Assembly: GCA_903928915.1 (NCBI GenBank)
Contig: CAIYSL010000055.1
Span: forward strand, 1 to 38,598
Direction of reading: 5' to 3'
DNA from: an uncultured Syntrophobacterales bacterium
GTDB lineage: Bacteria; Desulfobacterota; Syntrophia; Syntrophales; UBA5619
Length of the DNA: 38,598 bases
Of the stretch, positions 17,665 to 24,741 are shown in pieces. The translations under genes were made by a program, and so were the position numbers. Position 1 is the stretch's first letter; every line of letters begins with the position of its first letter. The notes under the pieces are model-generated. The model was not told the origin of the DNA. It did not search any database and worked only from the letters and a program-made list of their open reading frames with translations.

Positions 17665-18654
17665 ATGAAGAAGATGCTGCAGGCGGTGTTGGTTGTCCTG
17701 ATTCTGGCGGTGGCCGTTGCCCCCGTCCTGGCCAAGACGAGCTGGAACGCCAACTCGGTCTGGCCGCCCAAGAACCTTCACAGCGTCGGCCTGACGGACT
17801 TCGCCGAGAAGGTGAAGAAAGCCACCAACGGCGAGCTGGAAATGGTCGTCCACACGGGCGGCGCGCTGGGGTTCAAAGGTCCCGACCTCCTGAAGGCGGT
17901 CCGCGACGGCCTGGTCCCGGTCTCCGATATGCTCATCAGCGGCGTGGCCGGCGACGAGAAGATCTTCCAGATCGTGACCCTGCCGTTTTTGGTCCGGAAT
18001 TTCGACGAACTGCGGCTTTTGATCGACATCTCCGCCCCCTACTTCGACAAGAGCGCCCAGAAATGGGGGCAGAAGATCCTGTACATCGCCCCCTGGCCGG
18101 GCGCGGGCCTCTGGACCAAGAAGAAGGTCTCCACCCTCGCCGAGCTCAAGGGGCTCAAGACCCGGACCTACGACAAGAACGGCGCCCTGGTGATGGAGGC
18201 CGTCGGCGCGACCCCCTTCGCGCTCCCCTTCAGCGAGGTGTACACGTCGCTGCAGACCGGCCTGATCGACTCCGTCATGACCTCCACCCCCACCGCCGTG
18301 GACGGCAAATTCTGGGAAGTGCTCAAATACTTCGAACCGCTGAACATCACCATCGCCACCAACATGGTGACGGTCAACCTGAAGGCGTTCCAGAAGCTCC
18401 CGAAGGCCCAGCAGGAGATCCTGGTGAAGGTCGGCAAGGAGATGGAAGCGGCGATGTGGGCCAACGTGAAGACATGGGACAAGGAGCAGGAAGGCATCAG
18501 CAACAAGAACGGCATCGAAACGGTCAAACCCTCCGACAAGCTGATCGGCGAGCTGGAGAAGATCACGGAAAACATCCGCGCCGAGTGGCTCAAGTCGGCG
18601 CCCGCGGACGGCAAGAAGATCTACGACGAATTTCTGAAGAAGGCGAAGCGGTAA
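17665..18654 (+). CDS. dctP: TRAP transporter substrate-binding protein, DctP family
   Basis: 329 residues from ATG 17665, where MKKMLQAVLVVLILAVAVAPVLAK gives a clean Sec signal peptide and GGGAGGA lies eight bases upstream. The longer frame is leader sequence. The mature protein is a periplasmic solute receptor: LTDFAEKVKKATNGELEMVVHTGGALGF, then LKGLKTRTYD with the conserved Arg that usually binds a carboxylate, then ALPFSEVYTSLQTGLIDSV typical of the family. It delivers an organic acid to DctQM. The next genes encode the 5-oxoprolinase complex, so 5-oxoproline or a related acid is a reasonable but unproven substrate. Confidence 0.93.
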   Translation: MKKMLQAVLVVLILAVAVAPVLAKTSWNANSVWPPKNLHSVGLTDFAEKVKKATNGELEMVVHTGGALGFKGPDLLKAVRDGLVPVSDMLISGVAGDEKIFQIVTLPFLVRNFDELRLLIDISAPYFDKSAQKWGQKILYIAPWPGAGLWTKKKVSTLAELKGLKTRTYDKNGALVMEAVGATPFALPFSEVYTSLQTGLIDSVMTSTPTAVDGKFWEVLKYFEPLNITIATNMVTVNLKAFQKLPKAQQEILVKVGKEMEAAMWANVKTWDKEQEGISNKNGIETVKPSDKLIGELEKITENIRAEWLKSAPADGKKIYDEFLKKAKR

Positions 18655-18705
18655 AGGCTTCCCTGGGTGGCAGGTTCGAACCGGGTCCCGGGCGTGGGTC
18701 GTCTC

Positions 18706-18725
18706 CCGTCCGGGATACCGGACGG
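18706..18725 (+). promoter_or_regulatory. Intra-operon hairpin between dctP and dctQ
   Basis: CCGTCCGG (18706-18713), a GATA loop and CCGGACGG (18718-18725) form a perfect 8-bp stem with no U-tract, inside the 149-nt gap. A stable hairpin here would protect the dctP mRNA end and keep the abundant receptor above its membrane partners, as known for other receptor-transporter operons. The role is inferred. Confidence 0.6.
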
Positions 18726-18803
18726 TGTCTCGGTCTGCTTGTCCGCCAGGGGCTCGGCATGTGCCGGCAAGCCCTTTCGCGTTGCTCCCTGGAGAGATCC
18801 ACT

Positions 18804-19340
18804 ATGAAGGCTTTCATCAACACCATCGATCGGATTTCCGGTTTCGGCGGCTTGCTGGCGGGGATCATGATGGTCATCGCGCTTGTCATAGGCCTTGCGG
18901 AGATCATAACCCGGTCCGTCTTCGGAAAGACCCTGTACATCGCCGACGAGTATTCGGGCTACCTCATGGCCATGCTCACGTTTTTCGGCTTGGCCTATAC
19001 GCTGCGCGAGCGGGGGCACATTCGGATGATGTTTCTTCCCCATTTCCTGAAGGGCCGGCGCAGGGTGATATTCAACATGGTCTGCATGTTCGTGGGGCTC
19101 CTGTTTTGTATCGGACTCGTCTCGTTCACCGGCGAATTCTTCTGGGACTCGGTCGTCAATCAAACGCAGTCGATGCAGATCACGGAAACCTACCTGGCGA
19201 TCCCGCAGGCCTTCCTTCCCGTCGGATCGTTTTTCCTGCTGCTCCAGTTCCTGGCGGAGTTTTTGAAGGGCGCCGCGGTGCTGCGGCAGGATACGGCGGG
19301 ACTCCGGATCCTGGAGGAAACCGACGAATTGGGACGGTAG
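18804..19340 (+). CDS. dctQ: TRAP transporter small membrane subunit, DctQ family
   Basis: 178 residues from ATG 18804, preceded by GGAGAG. Four predicted membrane helices: IMMVIALVIGLAEIITR, the YSGYLMAMLTFFGLAYTLRE segment with the family's Arg-Glu-His (RERGHI) at its end, the helix from VIFNMVCMFVGLLFCIG, and PQAFLPVGSFFLLLQFLAEF. DctQ is the scaffold that pairs with DctM in the inner membrane. It is separated from dctP by 149 nt carrying a strong hairpin, and from dctM by 92 nt carrying another. Confidence 0.92.
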   Translation: MKAFINTIDRISGFGGLLAGIMMVIALVIGLAEIITRSVFGKTLYIADEYSGYLMAMLTFFGLAYTLRERGHIRMMFLPHFLKGRRRVIFNMVCMFVGLLFCIGLVSFTGEFFWDSVVNQTQSMQITETYLAIPQAFLPVGSFFLLLQFLAEFLKGAAVLRQDTAGLRILEETDELGR

Positions 19341-19364
19341 CGGAGGCATGCTTGCGACCCCCCT

Positions 19365-19395
19365 GACCGGAGGCGAAACCCCGCAAGCTCCGGTC
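19365..19395 (+). promoter_or_regulatory. Hairpin between dctQ and dctM
   Basis: GACCGGAG (19365-19372) and CTCCGGTC (19388-19395) form a perfect 8-bp stem around a 15-nt loop. An alternative stem GCTTGCG / CGCAAGC (19350-19356 with 19382-19388) overlaps the 3' arm by one base, so the two are probably mutually exclusive. It sits 37 nt before the dctM start. Confidence 0.5.
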
Positions 19396-19432
19396 TGTGA
19401 GCGGGAAGCTTCACACCCGGCGGAGAAAAAGC

Positions 19433-20743
19433 ATGAACATTGATCTGGGACCTGTTTCCGCGGCGATCCTCGGCCTGCTCATCCTGTTCCTGGGCGGATC
19501 GATCTGGATCGGCATTGCCCTGTTCCTCGTCGGCATGGGCGGCTTCATCATCTTCACCGACGTCTCCTACGGCTCGCTCTTGGCGAACATCGCCTGGAAC
19601 AACACCAGCGGCTCGGCCATGATGTCGCTGCCCTTCTTTATCTGGATGGGGGAAATCCTCTTCCGGAGCAAGATCTCCGAGAACTTGTTCCGGGGCCTTT
19701 CGCCCTGGATGGATTCGATTCCGGGACGGCTTGTGCACGTGAACATCCTGGCCTGCACATTCTTCGCTGCCGTCAGCGGATCGTCGGCGGCCACGACGGC
19801 CACCGTCGGCAAGATCACCGTCCCGGAATTGAAGAAACGGGGGTACGATCACGATCTTTCCATCGGATCACTGGCCGGCGCAGGGACGCTGGGGTTTATG
19901 ATACCGCCCAGCATGCCGATGCTCGTCTACGGGATCATCGGCGACGTGAGCATCGGCAAGCTCTTCATCGCGGGCTTCATCCCCGGGTTTATGCTGGCCT
20001 TCATGTTCAGCGGCTACATCCTGGTGCGCTGCCTGATCTCTCCCGAACTCGCCCCCCGGGGGGAAGACCGCTTCACCTGGAGGGATCGGCTCATCGCTGT
20101 CCCCGCGATCCTGCCGGTCGTCATCCTCATCCTTTTCGTCCTGGGCAGCATCTACATGGGATGGACGACGCCCACGGAGGCGGGGGCGCTGGGCGTCGTG
20201 GGCGCCTTCTTTTTCGCCGCAATCACCCGGAGCCTCACCTGGGAGGTGTTCAAGGTGAGCCTGGCAGGCTCGGTCCGCACGAGCTGCATGATCATGCTGA
20301 TCGTCATGGGCGCGGCGTACCTGTCGAACGTCATCGGCTATCTGGGGATCACCCGGGCGCTGACGCAATACGTGACCCTGATGGAGCTGTCGCCCTACAT
20401 GCTGATCGTCATCCTGACGATTCTCTATCTTATTCTGGGTTGCCTCGTCGACGGCTTCTCGATGATCGTCATGACCGCGCCGATCGTCCTTCCCCTGATC
20501 GAGGCGGCCAAGTTCGACACGGTGTGGTTCGGGATCTACCTGGTCCTGATGATCGAGCTGGCGCAGATCACCCCCCCGGTGGGGTTCAACCTCTTCGTGA
20601 TCAGCGGCCTCAACAATGACGACCTGGTGACCATAGCCCGGGCGGCATTCCCCTTCTTCGTCATCATGCTGCTGGCGACATTTCTATTGACGGTATTCCC
20701 GGAGATCGCCCTGTTCCTCCCCAGCCGGATGATTGCCAAGTGA
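19433..20743 (+). CDS. dctM: TRAP transporter large permease, DctM family
   Basis: 436 residues from ATG 19433, preceded by CGGAG. It has about twelve hydrophobic segments, the GSSAATTATVGKITVPEL segment with conserved Ser, Ala and Thr, GTLGFMIPPSMPMLVYG, and the second-half motif ITPPVGFNLFVISG. These are hallmarks of DctM, the ion-coupled transport channel in the inner membrane. Length matches the family (about 425-440). With dctP and dctQ this forms a complete tripartite transporter. It is 33 nt upstream of pxpA, so transporter and hydrolase are probably one transcript. Confidence 0.94.
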   Translation: MNIDLGPVSAAILGLLILFLGGSIWIGIALFLVGMGGFIIFTDVSYGSLLANIAWNNTSGSAMMSLPFFIWMGEILFRSKISENLFRGLSPWMDSIPGRLVHVNILACTFFAAVSGSSAATTATVGKITVPELKKRGYDHDLSIGSLAGAGTLGFMIPPSMPMLVYGIIGDVSIGKLFIAGFIPGFMLAFMFSGYILVRCLISPELAPRGEDRFTWRDRLIAVPAILPVVILILFVLGSIYMGWTTPTEAGALGVVGAFFFAAITRSLTWEVFKVSLAGSVRTSCMIMLIVMGAAYLSNVIGYLGITRALTQYVTLMELSPYMLIVILTILYLILGCLVDGFSMIVMTAPIVLPLIEAAKFDTVWFGIYLVLMIELAQITPPVGFNLFVISGLNNDDLVTIARAAFPFFVIMLLATFLLTVFPEIALFLPSRMIAK

Positions 20744-20776
20744 CGCGGCCGGGCGGCCGCATGCGGAGATGAGCCA

Positions 20777-21553
20777 ATGAAGAGCATCGACATCAACTGC
20801 GACATGGGCGAGAGCTTCGGCGTTTACACGCTCGGCATGGACGACGAGGTGATCCGCTTCATCAGCTCCGCCAACATCGCCTGCGGCTTCCACGCCGGCG
20901 ACCCGGGCGTGATGAGCCGGACCGTGAAGCTCGCGGCAAAACACGGCGTCGGCGTCGGCGCCCACCCGGGCTATCCCGACCTGCTGGGGTTCGGCAGGCG
21001 GAACCTGGACTGCACCCCCGAGGAGGTGCGCGACTACGTCATCTGCCAGCTCGGCGCGCTCCAGGGGTTCTGCTCGCTCCACAAGGTGAAGATGCGGCAC
21101 GTGAAACCCCACGGCGGCCTGTACAACATGTGCGTGGGCAACGAAACGCTCTCCCGGGCCGTGGCCGAGGCCATCGCCGCCGTCGATCCGGGGCTCTCCT
21201 GGATGACGCTCGGCGGGGCCCAGGCCGACATGGCCCGCAAGGTCGCTGCTGCGGCGGGGATCCGCGTCCTCTTCGAAGGCTTTCCCGACCGGGGCTACAC
21301 GCCCGAGGGCAGGCTGGCCCCGCGGAAACTTCCCGGCGCCCTGATCACCGACCCCGAGCGGGCCGCCGACCAGGCCCTCCGGATGGCCACGGAAGGCACG
21401 GTGATCGCCATGGACGGCACGGTCATCCAACTGGACGTGCAGACCCTCTGTGTCCACGGCGACAACCCCTCCGCCCTGCACCACGTCCGGACGATCCGGC
21501 AGGCCCTGGAGCATGCCGGGCTCCGCATCGAACCGCCGGGTGCGGCAGCATGA
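20777..21553 (+). CDS. pxpA: 5-oxoprolinase subunit A (LamB/YcsF family)
   Basis: 258 residues. Family motifs are all present: IDINCDMGESFG at the N-terminus, SANIACGFHAGDP, GVGAHPGYPDLLGFGRR and RHVKPHGGLYNM. PxpA works with PxpB and PxpC to hydrolyse 5-oxoproline (pyroglutamate), a spontaneous damage product of glutamine, to glutamate with ATP. GGAG lies eight bases before the ATG. It follows the TRAP permease gene by 33 nt and leads into pxpB 26 nt later. Confidence 0.95.
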   Translation: MKSIDINCDMGESFGVYTLGMDDEVIRFISSANIACGFHAGDPGVMSRTVKLAAKHGVGVGAHPGYPDLLGFGRRNLDCTPEEVRDYVICQLGALQGFCSLHKVKMRHVKPHGGLYNMCVGNETLSRAVAEAIAAVDPGLSWMTLGGAQADMARKVAAAAGIRVLFEGFPDRGYTPEGRLAPRKLPGALITDPERAADQALRMATEGTVIAMDGTVIQLDVQTLCVHGDNPSALHHVRTIRQALEHAGLRIEPPGAAA

Positions 21554-21579
21554 CGTCCCCCGGCTGCGGTATCTGAACC

Positions 21580-22284
21580 ATGGCTGTCCTGTACGAACGG
21601 GCACGATTCCGGTTGAGCGGCGACTGCGCGCTCCTGGCGGAGTACGGCGACGGCATCGACCTCGCGATCAACGACAAGGTGCGGGCGTTGACAACGCTTC
21701 TGAAGCGCGACCTTCCCGCCGGCGTCGAGGCCGTGGTGCCTGCCTATCGTTCCCTGTCGCTCCTGTACGACCCCCTGGCGACGGAACCATCCCGGCTGAT
21801 CGAGCGCCTCCACGCGCTGGAGGCCGGGTATTCCCCGGCCCGAGCCGAGGAGCCGCTCGTCGTGCCGATCCCCGTCTGCTACGGCGGCGAGTTCGGTCCC
21901 GACCTGGGCGTGGTCGCGGCCCACACCGGGCTGAGCGAACAGGAGGTCGTCGCCCTCCATACCGCCGTCGACTATCCCATCTACATGATCGGGTTCACCC
22001 CGGGTTTCTGCTACCTGGGGGGGCTGGACAGCCGGCTCAGGACCCCGCGCCGGAAAACGCCGCGCACGACGCTGGCGGCAGGCTCGGTGGGGATCGCGGA
22101 GTCCCAGACGGGCATGTACCCCGTCGAGAGCCCCGGCGGCTGGCAGATCGTCGGACGGACCCCGTTAAGGCTGTTCGCGCCCGAGCGGGAGAATCCCTTC
22201 CGGTACGCGGCGGGCGACCGCATCCGGTTTGTGGCCGTGGACGAGGCCGAGTTCGCGGCGTTGTACGAACAGGAGCGGCCCTGA
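21580..22284 (+). CDS. pxpB: 5-oxoprolinase subunit B (KipI family)
   Basis: 234 residues. The signature is GFTPGFCYLGGLDSRLRTPR followed by AAGSVGIAESQTGMYPVESP and GGWQIVGRTPLRLF, a cyclophilin-like fold of the KipI/allophanate-hydrolase-subunit-1 family. The N-terminus RFRLSGDCALLAEYGDGID is typical. In Bacillus the homologue KipI also inhibits a sporulation kinase, but the pxpABC order here points to 5-oxoprolinase. Its stop codon shares one base with the pxpC ATG (TGATG), showing translational coupling. Confidence 0.94.
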   Translation: MAVLYERARFRLSGDCALLAEYGDGIDLAINDKVRALTTLLKRDLPAGVEAVVPAYRSLSLLYDPLATEPSRLIERLHALEAGYSPARAEEPLVVPIPVCYGGEFGPDLGVVAAHTGLSEQEVVALHTAVDYPIYMIGFTPGFCYLGGLDSRLRTPRRKTPRTTLAAGSVGIAESQTGMYPVESPGGWQIVGRTPLRLFAPERENPFRYAAGDRIRFVAVDEAEFAALYEQERP

Positions 22285-23231
22285 TGGAACTGTTGCGCGT
22301 CCGCGCCCCCGGCTCGCTGACCACCGTGCAGGACCTCGGCCGCCGCGCCTTCCTGGACCGGGGCGTTCCGCTGTCCGGGGCCCTCGACGAGTACGCCTGC
22401 CGGGTCGCGAACCTCCTCGTGGGGAACCCCGAAGCAGCGGCGGTCCTGGAGATCACCTGGGCCGGGCCCGTCTTGGAGGTCCTGGCGACGGCCGACATCG
22501 CGCTGACCGGCGCGGAGATGGGGATGACCATAAACGGAAAGCCCGCGCAGGGGTGGCGGACGCACCGGGTGAACCCCGGCGACCTTCTCCGGATGCCGCA
22601 GGCCCGCAGCGGCTGCCGGGCGTACCTCGCCGTGACCGGCGGCATCGACGTCCCCGCGGTCATGGGGAGCCGCTCCACCTTCGAGAAGGCGAAGATCGGG
22701 GGGCTCGGGGGCCGCCGCCTGCTCAAGGGCGATGTGCTCGGCCGCGGGCCGGGCGATCCGCTGACCGCCGCCCGGGAGATGCCTGCGCAATGGATTCCGG
22801 CTTGCGAACGGGAGATTACGCTCCGGGCGATTCCCGGACCCCAGGACGACCTCTTCCGGGAGGGGGGCGACGCCTTTTTCAGCGCCGTCTACACCGTGAC
22901 GCCGCAGGCCGACCGGATGGGATTCCGGCTCAGCGGCCCCATCGTCCGCCGCGATCGCGGGGCGCCGGAGAGCATCGTGACGGAGCCCACGATGCCCGGG
23001 AACATCCAGATCCCCGCCGATGGCCAGCCGATCATCCTCTTGGTCGAGCAGACCTCCGGGGGATACGCGAAGATCGCCACGGTGATCGCCACCGACCTCT
23101 CCCGGGTGGCGCAGGCCCTGCCCGGGACGGTCCTCCGGTTCGAGCGGGTAGGCCTGGAGAAGGCGCATCGGCTGTACCGGGAGCGGCAGCAGCGGCTGGG
23201 GGAGCTTCGCAATCGTTTCACGCAGGGGTGA
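22284..23231 (+). CDS. pxpC: 5-oxoprolinase subunit C (KipA/biotin-dependent-carboxylase-like family)
   Basis: 315 residues starting at the ATG that overlaps the pxpB stop (TGATG); the longer open frame upstream is a shadow of pxpB. Motifs: SLTTVQDLGRRAFLDRGVPL, SGALDEYACRVANLLVGNPE, AYLAVTGGIDVPAVMGSRST, then TPQADRMGFRL and EQTSGGYAKIATVIATDL, as in allophanate hydrolase subunit 2 proteins. It completes the PxpABC complex in the cytoplasm. Length is normal for the family (about 310-330). Confidence 0.94.
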   Translation: MELLRVRAPGSLTTVQDLGRRAFLDRGVPLSGALDEYACRVANLLVGNPEAAAVLEITWAGPVLEVLATADIALTGAEMGMTINGKPAQGWRTHRVNPGDLLRMPQARSGCRAYLAVTGGIDVPAVMGSRSTFEKAKIGGLGGRRLLKGDVLGRGPGDPLTAAREMPAQWIPACEREITLRAIPGPQDDLFREGGDAFFSAVYTVTPQADRMGFRLSGPIVRRDRGAPESIVTEPTMPGNIQIPADGQPIILLVEQTSGGYAKIATVIATDLSRVAQALPGTVLRFERVGLEKAHRLYRERQQRLGELRNRFTQG

Positions 23232-23304
23232 GTTTCGCTTGATGAAAACGCAGCCAACCGGCCGCCGGCCGGAGGGAACGAATAGGAAAACAGGGGAGTA
23301 AAGG

Positions 23305-24075
23305 ATGAAGAAGATCGTTGCGTGTCTTGTAGTCGTTCTGATGGCGAGTTCGGCGGTTCCGCAGACGGAGGCAGCCGGCTGGTACCTGCGGGCTGCGGCG
23401 GGGTTCGAGCAGGGGCTCGCGGCCGACTTCTCCGACGATGACGCCGCGGCGGCCAATGCCTATTTCGGGGTCGGGCCGGGGAGCGACGGCCGCGGGATCC
23501 ACGCCGACGGGGACTTCGGGACGGTGTTGGGCCTGGAGGCCGCCGTGGGCAAGCAGATTCTCCCCTGGCTGCGCGCCGAGCTGGCCCTCACCTACCGCCC
23601 GAGCATGCAGTACCGGGCCCAGGCCAACTTCCGGGGGGTGACGGGCGACCAGCCTGTCACGGCCCGCGCCGACTCGCTGAGCGGGACCGCCAATGTGTAT
23701 CTCGACGTCGCCGGGCTTCCCGGGGTCCGTCTCGGCCGCTTCCAACCCTATGTAGGCGGCGGCCTGGGGGTGGCCCGCAACTGGCTCGGAGAGATGACCT
23801 ACGGGTTCCCGGGGCTTCCTGTCCACAAGGTAACCGTAACCCCCGGCGGCAGCAGGACGGACCTGGCCTTCCTGGCGACGATCGGCACCGGGGTCGTGCT
23901 CACCGAGCGGCTGGTCCTGGACGTGGCCTACCGGTACACCGACCTGGGCCGCGTCGCCACCGACCCCGGCAGGATGTACCTGAACCACATCCCGGCTGGG
24001 GCCGAAGTGAGTGGAACCTGGGCGCCGCTTCGTACCCACGGGCTGTTCGCCGGTCTCCGCTACCTCTTCCGGTAA
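23305..24075 (+). CDS. Outer-membrane beta-barrel protein
   Basis: 256 residues with signal peptide MKKIVACLVVVLMASSAVPQTEAA. The mature part alternates hydrophobic and polar residues as barrel strands (GWYLRAAAGFEQGL, LRAELALTYRPSMQYRAQ, FQPYVGGGLGVARNWLG, LVLDVAYRYTDLG) and ends in GLFAGLRYLFR, with the terminal aromatic-Arg/Phe strand expected for BAM recognition. It resembles the OmpA-like or OMP_b-brl group of 8-strand barrels. There is no C-terminal peptidoglycan domain. GGGGAG precedes the start. It lies 73 nt after pxpC; whether it belongs to that operon is unclear. Confidence 0.85.
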   Translation: MKKIVACLVVVLMASSAVPQTEAAGWYLRAAAGFEQGLAADFSDDDAAAANAYFGVGPGSDGRGIHADGDFGTVLGLEAAVGKQILPWLRAELALTYRPSMQYRAQANFRGVTGDQPVTARADSLSGTANVYLDVAGLPGVRLGRFQPYVGGGLGVARNWLGEMTYGFPGLPVHKVTVTPGGSRTDLAFLATIGTGVVLTERLVLDVAYRYTDLGRVATDPGRMYLNHIPAGAEVSGTWAPLRTHGLFAGLRYLFR

Positions 24076-24100
24076 GGGACTGAGGAAAGAACCCTCCGGG

Positions 24101-24670
24101 TCACGTACGGGTAAAAAGGGTGAGGTAATTGTAGGGCCCCACATCGTGGGTCTTAAGCGGCGCCAAACCAAAAGGGCGGCAGATCCGGATCAGCTCCTCG
24201 CTCGTAATCCGGATCGCGATGGGGGGGCCCGGGGGCCCCTCGATCTTCTTGAATTCGATTACCGCGAGCATCCCCCCCGCTTTCATCCCCCGCTGAATTT
24301 CTCTCAGCGTCCCCTCCGCCTTCCGGATGGGGATCAGATCGTGCAGCACCGTGGCCAGGAGGCAGGTGTCGATGCGTTGATCCGGCACGGGGATATGCCG
24401 GCTCACGTCGGCGACGCAGGCCGAGACGTTCCGGATCCCCCGGCTGACGAGCTCCTCCTTGAGCGCGGTGATGCCCTCTTCCCAGAGGTCAACCGCGTAC
24501 ACGTGCCCCTCCGGCCCGACCAGGGGAGACGCGGCCAGGGAATAGGCGCCGCGTCCGCAGGCCACATCGAGAAAGGCCATGCCCGGCGTGAGCGCCAATT
24601 CCGCGAAGACCTTCTCCACATCGACGAGGTCGAAACTGCTTCTGCCCGCGGCGATGGGCTTGTCCTTCAC
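24101..24670 (-). CDS. Class I SAM-dependent methyltransferase
   Basis: 189 residues from GTG 24670, chosen because GGAGG sits five bases upstream; the in-frame GTG two codons earlier would abut that site. Motif I is FLDVACGRGAYSLAA (residues about 33-47), followed by VYAVDLWEEGI (motif II) and TCLLATVLHDL (motif IV), then LREIQRGMKAGGMLAVIEF (post-motif). The pattern matches UbiE/arsenite-type small-molecule methyltransferases. The substrate is unknown. Its start lies inside a stub of a thiolase gene behind the acyl-CoA synthetase, so its place in that operon looks secondary. Confidence 0.87.
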   Translation of the reverse strand: MKDKPIAAGRSSFDLVDVEKVFAELALTPGMAFLDVACGRGAYSLAASPLVGPEGHVYAVDLWEEGITALKEELVSRGIRNVSACVADVSRHIPVPDQRIDTCLLATVLHDLIPIRKAEGTLREIQRGMKAGGMLAVIEFKKIEGPPGPPIAIRITSEELIRICRPFGLAPLKTHDVGPYNYLTLFTRT

Positions 24671-24741
24671 GTGCACCTCCGATACATAGGGCCGGATACG
24701 GCCGTGCGTACGGCGTCGACGAATACGCGCTCCCGGGTCAT
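24667..24741 (-). pseudogene. Truncated thiolase start (24 codons)
   Basis: An ATG overlaps the acyl-CoA synthetase stop (ATGA) and opens a 24-codon frame MTRERVFVDAVRTAVSGPMY before a TGA at the methyltransferase start. VFVDAVRTAVSG is the conserved first strand of thiolases (V.VDAVRT). The frame then departs from the family, and the stop overlaps the methyltransferase GTG. It looks like the 5' end of a thiolase gene, once coupled to the synthetase, whose remainder was lost in a deletion or replacement. The alternative is a short leader peptide with chance similarity. Confidence 0.6.
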
